DNA from: Bacillus sp. UNC41MFS5
GTDB taxonomy: Bacteria; Bacillota; Bacilli; Bacillales_B; DSM-18226
DNA: 64,000 nucleotides
Assembly: GCF_000686805.1 (NCBI RefSeq)
Contig: NZ_KK366019.1
Span: forward strand, 1-64,000
Reading direction: 5' to 3'
Positions 38,001 to 43,447 of the stretch are shown piece after piece (positions within the stretch are counted from its first letter, which is position 1; the number at the start of each line of letters is the position of its first letter). The notes beneath the pieces were generated by a model. That model saw nothing but the letters and a program-made list of their open reading frames with translations, made no database searches and had not been told where the DNA came from. The position numbers and the translations under genes were made by a program.

Positions 38001-38104
38001 TTATAGAAGCAAAAGACAAATATAATTCCGGATTATCTTCATATTATTATGAAGCGCGAACGGAATTAACCTTTGATGTAGCTGCAGGAAAAGCGAAAAA
38101 TTAA
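32027..38104 (+). CDS. Giant secreted lamin-tail / PHP-metallohydrolase protein
   Basis: A 2025-aa secreted protein with signal peptide (1-36). In order: lamin-tail domain (~40-190), two Ig-like modules (~235-420), an OB-fold nucleic-acid-binding-like domain (~435-620, NFYIQDVTGGINVFG), a beta domain, a CehA/McbA-type PHP metallohydrolase (~826-1090), a beta-sandwich, a GATase-like domain (~1303-1560, GIKVLIDANHN... LVLTHGKALT), a second OB-fold (~1565-1735), two Big_6 modules and a Y_Y_Y-like tail. The PHP site looks complete: HNH, SDHSHD, FEM, WGHSN, QFNHPD, GEDNHEG. This suggests an extracellular phosphoesterase, possibly acting on nucleic acid or a wall polymer. ATG start with AAAGGGTGGT. 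Neighbour of the YfkN-like nucleotidase, so both may serve phosphate release. Confidence 0.85.
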   Translation: MKVGHRKFKRWTSTSMASLLLISTFLPSGLSTRAHAEQADHIVISQVFGGGGNGTGTNAAPYNKDFIELYNPTDQSVDLTGWSVQYASSGGTGWTPTPLTGTIPAHGYYLISEGGGAAGVNLPTPEASGAISMSGTAGKVALFKDKTTAASGAKPTEAIDFVGFGSATAFEGSGPTKAPSNTTSVQRRPYANVDPAPGKGNAWDTDDNAADFNTGAVTPRNTTSTPETPMVPVTSLQPKGNTIQFLQQQDNSVTVKGGAEAAEPGSTVKVYETAAKGTALGTATAAADGSFEISFTAATALPAVYVSAKQGDMDESTAIQIDKATASTNINVEKLSYMVTGGSGTLIGNAGAAVKDSIINVYPNETASASELLASATAGTTGDFNVKIATNAPDKVYVTQQTTTTKGIKLPSAPVAIEKAVLDTITPLNVVKATDSKGILTNLNGFFTVDGVVTIQNGILGTQKNNFYIQDVTGGINVFGSYDSGLTVQRGDKLRVTGKVIVYNGMTEFEPTAIQRLDEGLALPTTKDITILDLNTFTTAEPLEGSLVSVTGKVSAVTATGTNYNVTLVDENTKATTIRVMGNTGIKPDTDLVIGKSYTITGIVGQYTTNATHVNGYQVFPRDVKDIASILGISHTALTEVYKDTNVEFAANADGAEAVTVYYRATGATEYTPLLMGTDDSGRYTATLDAANVPANGFEYYIEAKAGTKVQSSGTSAAPHSVSLIEDNVGPAFSGETPQKDAKMETPHPEISALINDPSGVDEASVQMWLDGKELKAPEATITRMQVKYTPTEDLAIGVHTVKVSAADVKGNTNTKEWTFEVVPRFDGGNHYRGTTHNHTNISHDGAGTLEDALKAGQKYNYDWFAFSDHSHDIDPEKLGTDTVERKAKDGTTVMQERSGGTQWQTTKDLAKQYTKNGEYVVFPAFEMTSTTWGHSNIFGTENFIDRNINGKQYQDLNQYYAWVLTYDNIVGQFNHPDMSANAFNNFKPYNSDVDKLFTMLEVGNGSGHYGYANAEAKYFSTLDLGWHLAPTYGEDNHEGTWGQINARTVIVADDLSQDSLMNSMRNMRVYMEEDPNFTLDVSANGYYMGSTVDSKKLNFTISGSDTVAEAKNTTDYDYLPASYKSDDRIAKVELISNGNKVVDSITPMEKDFTWTPEYTVTGGQQWFVVKVTQMDGERIYSSPIWSKEESVDVKVNSIDIDGGVIVGGNPATLKAAVANNGTETVKNLKVDFYYDEVKTDNFIGTNNISSILSKASATATATWASPIKGDHKIIAVVTSLDGLDLGDVQYTLPVKIKEPLGIKVLIDANHNNENTSTDGGTYKDNLKAFTLMLQKEGYTVTENKTTLTDEVLSTTKVLVLTHGKALTADEIAAVGKFVKGGGSLLMAGKSNNSTDPTINNGVLSEIGSSIRMGNDGVFDDSKSGNFWSDPAVSPFAVRVHPGLVSNHITDRVSFVDYYSGTSLSGADNKALTESDKVTILAKGNETTYQGKVLGGFTYDAVSDATGGSAIPLIASEEIGENGRIIVSGMNIFNDKQMDESYEPKGNDELIFNSVNWLAHREMKVQNIADVRKLADDTDVVVEGTVTTGAGVFFDAFNLQDETGGIMAYLEVPDGSIKPGDKVRVYGHIKRFDNNIELEFTSFAKDVIKLGSGEPVQPKLVPTGEATSLANQGFLVKVRGQVVSKFDENSYVINDGSGDVLVFTDGYIVNQSNVQVPVLKTGDTLEAVGLSGAFAQGTRIRVRDTKELIGTADTTAPEKPFVNAVTDADEVINGTAEAGSKVVAKVEGKEIGTATVNAEGELTMTIAKQVAGVKIAVTATDEAGNVSEAAEITVSDVTAPAAPVVSGDVKDNDLVIKGTAEVGATVSAHVNDQEIGTATATDEGKFTMTIAKQVAGVKIVVTATDKAGNVSLKTEKTVQDEKVTTVSVATDKPGTQVFKDSIQFTATSEGSRSPEYRFYILDKKGVVIVLQDYGVGNTLTWTAKNTGTYTIFIEAKDKYNSGLSSYYYEARTELTFDVAAGKAKN
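37431..37507 (+). repeat. Near-identical internal repeat, copy 1
   Basis: About 75 bp with only a few differences from 37683-37757, encoding the end of a Big_6 module (AKQVAGVKIAVTATDEAGNV versus AKQVAGVKIVVTATDKAGNV). This points to recent module duplication or gene conversion. Confidence 0.75.
37683..37757 (+). repeat. Near-identical internal repeat, copy 2
   Basis: Second copy of the ~75-bp unit described at 37431-37507. Confidence 0.75.
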
Positions 38105-38121
38105 ATATTTCACTAAATTAA

Positions 38122-38159
38122 AAAGGTGGAAAGAGTAGGGACATCACTCTTTCCACCTT
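38122..38159 (+). terminator. First hairpin after the lamin-tail/PHP gene
   Basis: A 14-bp perfect stem AAGGTGGAAAGAGT/ACTCTTTCCACCTT; it lacks a T-run and is followed by a second terminator. Confidence 0.7.
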
Positions 38160-38161
38160 AG

Positions 38162-38207
38162 ACTGTCGACAAATCCGAAAAAATTGGATTTGCCGGCAGT
38201 TTTTTTT
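38162..38207 (+). terminator. Second terminator after the lamin-tail/PHP gene
   Basis: ACTGTCGACAAATCC pairs with GGATTTGCCGGCAGT and is followed by a run of seven T. Tandem with the preceding hairpin. Confidence 0.9.
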
Positions 38208-38343
38208 ATGTCTTTGTTAATTTGTTGGTTAATTTCCGCACCAATCAACATGTGATACTTTTTTTGATGCTTAATAAAGGAGAAACATATATTAATATTT
38301 TACTATTTTTGTTAAAATTTAAGAAAGATAAAATATATGAAGG

Positions 38344-39627
38344 ATGGAGAAAGAGTTGAAGGTTGGACGTTTTTTACTAGGAATAATTAGTGCTATTTTA
38401 GTATTTTCCATGATTATACCGAGCCAAAAGGCAAGTGCAGCAGAATTAACAGCGCATCAGAATTTTACAAAGAAGGTGTCTGTTGAACTAAACAAGTACA
38501 TAAAGAAATCTGGCGGTCTGGTTACTCTCCAGTATCAGGATTTGGTAACAGGTGAAACCTTTCAAATCAAAGGGAAGACCTCAAGCCGTGCGGCAAGTAC
38601 AATTAAACTGCCGCTTGCCCTCTATATTATGGAGCAGGCTGATAAAGGAAAAATCAATCTCAATCAGAAACTAAAATTCAAAAGCTATCATTATTATGCC
38701 GGCAGTGGCGTCATTCAAAAAGATAAGGTTGGGACGTACTACACGATTCGAGATTTGGTCAAAAAAGCAATGATTTATAGTGATAATATTGCCTTTATCA
38801 TGTTAAAGGAACGAGTAGGACAACAAAATTTTATTAAATATATGAAAAGCGTTGGCGGTCAGTATGCTTATCCGAATGGGAAAAATTTAACTTCTGCAAA
38901 AGATTTAACGATCTATGCGAAAAGGCTCTATCAATTTTCAAATAAAAGCCCGCTAGGCAAAGAACTAGTCGGCTATTTGAAAAAGACCGTTTATAATACG
39001 ACCATACCACGCGGGATTAAGGGGACATCCGTCGCCCACAAGGTTGGGATGATTCCAAATGACCGAATCTATAACGATGCAGCGATTGTGTATGACAAAA
39101 ACCCTTACGTATTAGCAATCATGACAAGAGGTATTTCCTATGGGAAGTCACAAAAGGTTATTGCTGGGTTAGCAGCTATTGTTAATAAGCATCACAAAGC
39201 GAAAGAGTCAGCTCCATATTTTAAGAGTAAAGCAGATGTAACCATCTATCAAAATAACAGCAAATCAGCCGCGATTGGAACTTTGGAAAAATACCAAACT
39301 CTAAAAATCATCTCAAGTAAGGGTACTTGGTTTGGAGTTAAATTTGGGAAAGGAACCGGATATATCGAAAAGAAATCGGTGGTTGCCTTAAAGAAAGCAA
39401 CGGGTAGCGGCTGGGCTGCAAATCTTCCCCAAATCGGCATCATTAAAATGAAGGCGAAAACACCTGTGGTTGACAATACTATTTCAGGTAAGGTCATTGC
39501 CTATATTAATAAAGACCAAGATTACTATTTTTTCAAAAGGGAAAAAGATTACTATGTTGTTGATTTAGGTGGAAGGGTTGGATATGTCGCTAGTAAATAT
39601 ATTACCGATCTTAGTGTAAGCATGTAA
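38344..39627 (+). CDS. Secreted beta-lactamase-like serine hydrolase with SH3 domains
   Basis: A 427-aa protein: signal peptide (~1-32), a class A beta-lactamase/penicillin-recognising fold (~35-285) and two SH3-like domains (~290-420). Active-site motifs: Ser85-x-x-Lys (STIK), SDN at 146-148 and HKVG in place of KTG/KSG. I do not see the deacylation glutamate in an ExxLN context, so it is more likely a wall hydrolase, carboxypeptidase or penicillin-binding-like protein than a resistance enzyme. The SH3 domains suggest wall attachment. Start: ATG 38344 or TTG 38356; the latter has the better spacing to GGATGGAG. Confidence 0.82.
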   Translation: MEKELKVGRFLLGIISAILVFSMIIPSQKASAAELTAHQNFTKKVSVELNKYIKKSGGLVTLQYQDLVTGETFQIKGKTSSRAASTIKLPLALYIMEQADKGKINLNQKLKFKSYHYYAGSGVIQKDKVGTYYTIRDLVKKAMIYSDNIAFIMLKERVGQQNFIKYMKSVGGQYAYPNGKNLTSAKDLTIYAKRLYQFSNKSPLGKELVGYLKKTVYNTTIPRGIKGTSVAHKVGMIPNDRIYNDAAIVYDKNPYVLAIMTRGISYGKSQKVIAGLAAIVNKHHKAKESAPYFKSKADVTIYQNNSKSAAIGTLEKYQTLKIISSKGTWFGVKFGKGTGYIEKKSVVALKKATGSGWAANLPQIGIIKMKAKTPVVDNTISGKVIAYINKDQDYYFFKREKDYYVVDLGGRVGYVASKYITDLSVSM

Positions 39628-39639
39628 ATTTTCCGTCTT

Positions 39640-39670
39640 AGCTAGGGAGCATCCACCCCTAGCTTTTTTT
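39640..39670 (+). terminator. Terminator of the beta-lactamase-like gene
   Basis: AGCTAGGG/CCCTAGCT stem followed by seven T. Confidence 0.85.
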
Positions 39671-39697
39671 AATCATTCTATGGAGGGTTGACGAGAG

Positions 39698-40651
39698 ATG
39701 AAGAAAATAAAATGGATCGTATCGTTGCTTATTTTGCTGCTATTTGCATCAAACTCAGGTAAGGCAGAGGCAGCCACCGGAGTGATTGATAAAACTCCGC
39801 CGAAAATGCCGACGGTGAATAATTTGACCAATAAATCCTTTACGATTAATGGTAAGGCTGAGGCAAATTCAATCGTCTATGTAAAAAGGAACTCAAAATA
39901 TTACTTGAAGAAAGCTGCAGACCAAAACGGGAATTATTCTTTTCCGATTCCGCAGCAAAAAAAACAAACTGTCATCGAGGTTTATGCCGTCGATCAGGCC
40001 AAAAATAAAAGTCTAGTGAGAAAAGTGATTGTTAAGTCTCAACCCAAGCTAAAAAAGCAGAAACTAAATGTGTCTGTCATTCGCCAAATGCCGGAGCTGC
40101 CGCGTGGGTGTGAAGTGACGAGTTTAGCGATGATGTTGAATTATTCAGGTACAAAAGCAAATAAAATGACACTCGCCAAACAAGTGAAGAAGGACCCAGC
40201 AACAATGAAACGAAAAAACGGCAAAATCTATTTCGGGCATCCTAATTACGGGTTTGTCGGCAATATGTATACCTTCAATAAACCGGGATTTGGTGTATTT
40301 AACAAACCCATTGAAGCCTTGGCTGAAAAATATAAACCGAATCGAATTAAAAATTTGACCGGAAAACCGTTTGAAACCATTTTAAGTTACGTAAGTGCCG
40401 GCCACCCGGTCTGGATTATTAATACGAGCTGGTTCAGCCAAGTTCCCAATTCTTATTGGCAGACATGGTATACCTCACATGGTACTGTTCGGATTACCTA
40501 TAAAGAACATTCGGTTGTGATTACTGGTTATGATTCCAAATATGTCTATTTCAATGATCCATTAGATGGAACGAAGAATAAAAAGCGTCCAATTAAATCA
40601 TTTGTTGAAGGTTGGAAACAATTTGGAAGCCAGGCGATTAGTTATTATTAG
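39698..40651 (+). CDS. Secreted C39-like cysteine peptidase with Ig module
   Basis: A 317-aa protein: signal peptide (1-26), one Big_6-type Ig module (~33-110, TINGKAEANSIVYVKRN) and a papain-like C39_2 domain (~125-317). Catalytic residues are Cys138 (PRGCEVTSLAMML), His271 (EHSVVITGYD) and Asp in NDPLDG. These domains occur in secreted Firmicute proteins of uncharacterised substrate; the Ig module matches those in neighbouring secreted proteins. The GGAGGG site fits ATG 39698. Confidence 0.85.
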   Translation: MKKIKWIVSLLILLLFASNSGKAEAATGVIDKTPPKMPTVNNLTNKSFTINGKAEANSIVYVKRNSKYYLKKAADQNGNYSFPIPQQKKQTVIEVYAVDQAKNKSLVRKVIVKSQPKLKKQKLNVSVIRQMPELPRGCEVTSLAMMLNYSGTKANKMTLAKQVKKDPATMKRKNGKIYFGHPNYGFVGNMYTFNKPGFGVFNKPIEALAEKYKPNRIKNLTGKPFETILSYVSAGHPVWIINTSWFSQVPNSYWQTWYTSHGTVRITYKEHSVVITGYDSKYVYFNDPLDGTKNKKRPIKSFVEGWKQFGSQAISYY

Positions 40652-40666
40652 GCTATGTTAAACTAG

Positions 40667-40801
40667 TCTGTTGATTTCCTCTCCAGGCGCTTCGCTTTCC
40701 GCGGGCGGTCCGGGGAGCCTCCTCGTCGCTGCGCTCCTGCGGGGTCTCCCCTGCACCGTCCTCCCGCAGGAGTCTTCGCGCCTTCCAATCCAATCAACAG
40801 A
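40667..40801. repeat. GC-rich 135-bp dispersed repeat with inverted ends
   Basis: Sequence far richer in G+C than its surroundings. It is bounded by TCTGTTGATT and AATCAACAGA inverted ends and has a long imperfect internal palindrome (CCAGGCGCTTCGC... with GCGCCTTCC; GCGGGCGGTCCGGGGAG with CTCCCCTGCACCGTCCTCCCGC). I recall this type as a common intergenic repeat in Bacillus genomes. Possibly an RNA structure or a miniature mobile element; it has no ORF. Confidence 0.8.
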
Positions 40802-40840
40802 GTGGCAAAATCAACAAATGCTTTTTAACCCAGCCTATTA

Positions 40841-41965
40841 TTAAGACGTTCCCATCCTCGTTTTTCTGAAAAATGGAATATGAGCCAGACGGATTAGGAA
40901 GTTAATTCCAAACGAAACCAAGATGGTTAGGATAAACACCCAAATCACGATTAGTGTGGAATAGTATGGAGCAAAGCTCATTTCTTGAAAAAAGTAATAA
41001 ATAAAAAATGTATGTGTCAGCCAAATAACCGTTGAGTGTTTCCCTAATAGTAGGAATAACCTCTCTAAAATGGTGATATTTTGAACGAGCTTAACAAATG
41101 AAAAAATCACGATGGGCGCAAGTATAAAATCTGCGAAGTTATAGATTCCAGTTATTTCAGGACCTCTGGTTTTAATAATAAATGGGTACGTGTATTGTCG
41201 TAAATAAAAGCAGAGGACAAGTAGTAGTAAAAACACAATCTTATTATTTAAGTGAATTTTCGAAAAAAAAGCATTCATTTTTACAAATATGGAGTATTTG
41301 GAAAAGTAGATTCCGGTAATGAACATGATTTGCCAGGTGAATAAAGTACTTAGATGGTTAATAGCAATTTGGACTAGTTCCAGTGTAGGAAAAAAATCAT
41401 CCACATGTTGAAAGAAAGCCGCAAGAAACAGGCAAATAAAGGAGAGGTAACTTGTCAGTACAGGCCATTTTTCAATCAATTTTATGATTAGCGGGAATAG
41501 CAATAACAATTCAATATAAACAGAGATGAACCACCATTCGCCATTATAGGTATGAATCAGGGCAAATAAATTATAAATAAAAAGTTTAGGGTTCCACGCA
41601 TACCTTACCGTATCATCAAAATATTTGAGGCCAATCGGAATAAAAATGAAAAAGACAAGCCAATAAATTGTAAAAAAGTTGATTGCTCTAATGAGCCCTT
41701 GACGAAAAGTGAATTTATGTTTCGATTCGAAGCTTTTATAAAGACCCAACCCGCTTAAGAACAGGAAAATAGCCACACATAGTTTACCAAACTGACCAAT
41801 GAGCTGGTCTAAAGGCAAGTTATCAACCATCATAATCGGCTTGTAATCGACAGCAGCAATACGGTTGGGAAAAGCAAATAAATGGTGATAAACCATTAAG
41901 ACGATGGCAAGTCCCTTTGAAATCGCGGTCATATCTCTAGAAAAAATAAATGGTTTACCTTCCAT
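40841..41965 (-). CDS. Acyltransferase-3 family membrane protein
   Basis: A 374-aa polytopic protein with about ten TM helices. Acyltransferase-3 features include an early helix with an H-H pair (VLMVYHHLFAFPN, ~residue 26), the conserved Arg region before a helix (KFTFRQGLIRAINFF) and the late HTFFIYYFF helix. No extracellular SGNH domain follows, so a partner or a stand-alone transfer of acetyl groups to a cell-surface glycan is likely. GAGGTGA site before ATG. A decayed relative lies at 43008-43248. Confidence 0.85.
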   Translation of the reverse strand: MEGKPFIFSRDMTAISKGLAIVLMVYHHLFAFPNRIAAVDYKPIMMVDNLPLDQLIGQFGKLCVAIFLFLSGLGLYKSFESKHKFTFRQGLIRAINFFTIYWLVFFIFIPIGLKYFDDTVRYAWNPKLFIYNLFALIHTYNGEWWFISVYIELLLLFPLIIKLIEKWPVLTSYLSFICLFLAAFFQHVDDFFPTLELVQIAINHLSTLFTWQIMFITGIYFSKYSIFVKMNAFFSKIHLNNKIVFLLLLVLCFYLRQYTYPFIIKTRGPEITGIYNFADFILAPIVIFSFVKLVQNITILERLFLLLGKHSTVIWLTHTFFIYYFFQEMSFAPYYSTLIVIWVFILTILVSFGINFLIRLAHIPFFRKTRMGTS

Positions 41966-42136
41966 ATATCATTCACCTCAGGAAAACAATCTGATTTTAT
42001 CCATAGGTTGTTTGGAATCATGCAGGATTATTCATCACAGAAGGTTTTTCTTTTGCACGAGACTTAAGGAAAAGCGTCCATTGCATATCTTAGAATAGAA
42101 GATTTAGAGTTTTTTATTTTAGAGGGGGAAAAAGAT

Positions 42137-42853
42137 ATGTATAAAAAAATAACCACAGTCATTCTAGCGATGTCGCTCCTGCTTAGCACCTTCTTTTTTT
42201 CAACAAATAAAACCTATGCGAACGATTTAAAAGCTAGTCAGGTTGTTTATCTGACCTTTGATGATGGTCCCAATCAATACACGCCCAAAATACTTGATAT
42301 TTTGAAAAAGAAACAAGCGCATGCGACCTTTTTTATGATTGAAGGTAATATTAAACGGAATCCGAAAACCGTTAAGAGAATGATTAAAGAAGGCAATTAT
42401 CCAGCATTACATAGTGTTTCCCACAGTGTTAGAAAATTATATCGTGGCAGCTCTAAAAACGTTGCTGTTGAAATGGAAAAGACACGGCAAACATTATTAA
42501 GAGTTTCAAATTTTAATAGTCTGTTAACCCGTGCGCCGTATGGAAGCAAACCCTATATGAAGAAACCATTAAGGGATGCGCTAGCGAAAAAGGGCTTTAA
42601 GATGTGGGATTGGGACATTGATACACTTGATTGGAAATATAATCGAACAAGTCCGAAGACGATTACATCAAGGGTTAAATCAGGGCTCAAAGGTAAAAAA
42701 GGACCAATCGTGATCCTATTCCATGATTCAAAAGGAACAGCACAGCAGCTTCCAATTATTATTGATTACCTGCGCAAAAAGGGCTATACACTAGAGGTCT
42801 ATAACCCGCAAAAACATATTGTAAAGAATTTTTGGAATGATAAGCGATTTTAA
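42137..42853 (+). CDS. Secreted polysaccharide deacetylase (NodB family)
   Basis: A 238-aa secreted protein: signal peptide (1-30) and a NodB domain with TFDDGP (Asp42/Asp43), HSVSH (92-96), RAPYGS, WDWDIDTLDW and the catalytic His in LFHDSK. It removes N-acetyl groups from a glycan, probably peptidoglycan or chitin-like polymer. The metal ligands all look present. A GGGGG ribosome binding site precedes the ATG and a strong terminator follows. Confidence 0.9.
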   Translation: MYKKITTVILAMSLLLSTFFFSTNKTYANDLKASQVVYLTFDDGPNQYTPKILDILKKKQAHATFFMIEGNIKRNPKTVKRMIKEGNYPALHSVSHSVRKLYRGSSKNVAVEMEKTRQTLLRVSNFNSLLTRAPYGSKPYMKKPLRDALAKKGFKMWDWDIDTLDWKYNRTSPKTITSRVKSGLKGKKGPIVILFHDSKGTAQQLPIIIDYLRKKGYTLEVYNPQKHIVKNFWNDKRF

Positions 42854-42925
42854 TCATACCATTTAATAAAGTTTAAAATGTGTTTGACCGCGATACTATT
42901 AAGATTTACTTACAATAATAAAACA

Positions 42926-42958
42926 CAAAAAGGGCTGCAAGAGAGGCAGCCCTTTTTG
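42926..42958 (+). terminator. Terminator of the polysaccharide deacetylase gene
   Basis: AAAAAGGGCTGC/GCAGCCCTTTTT stem with loop AAGAGAG. Confidence 0.95.
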
Positions 42959-43007
42959 TTGTGGTTGGGGTATAAGTTTATTTAGAACTGGAAGCTTTAT
43001 AATGATA

Positions 43008-43248
43008 TTAACCACAAGTGTGCTGATGGTGATTTTTGATGAAAATCACAAGAATTGGAGTAATCAAATATAGCCCTAAAATCACATACATACACCATAA
43101 ATGGTAGTTAATTTGATCGGTTACTGAATAACAAAAAAATTGCGGCACTGAAAATTCATAGGATTCCTCCGAAACTTTGTATAAAATGAATCAAGACAAC
43201 CGCAATAATGGCATAAACACGAAGTCAATCTAAATAATACTTTCTCAT
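43008..43248 (-). pseudogene. Acyltransferase-3 pseudogene remnant
   Basis: Reading on the minus strand from 43248, an AGGAGAAGG-type site precedes MRKYYLD, then a stop, then LRVYAIIAVVLIHFIQ, which is the typical start of acyltransferase-3 proteins. A frameshift later, NYHLWCMYVILGLYLITP (about 43062-43115) matches the family's next conserved region (HLWYLY... type). The middle is missing or scrambled and several stops intervene. This is a decayed gene, not a coding sequence. The rest of the 594-bp gap holds only the deacetylase terminator and the promoter region of the next gene. Confidence 0.75.
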
Positions 43249-43411
43249 CTGTTCAATCCTTCTCCTTATGGTGTATGCTTGTCTATCTATATATGTCCCC
43301 AATCATTTTATTTGATTTTCATTAACACAAATCGTCTAATAAACAGATAAAATTGTATAAATTAACAAATTCTATACATAAGAATGATTAATTGTTAAAA
43401 TCTAATAGGAA

Positions 43412-43425
43412 TATTGTCGAAATTT
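43412..43425 (+). promoter_or_regulatory. Spo0A-box-like site upstream of the polymer cluster
   Basis: TATTGTCGAAATTT contains the Spo0A consensus TGTCGAA exactly, 27 bp before the first gene of the polymer cluster. It is a single short site, so it could be chance. Confidence 0.3.
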
Positions 43426-43447
43426 CAGGGAGTGTGACAGAAAAAGC

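Noticed and set aside
38344..39627. Antibiotic resistance beta-lactamase
   Set aside because: SH3 fusion, altered KTG motif and no visible deacylation glutamate point to a wall enzyme.
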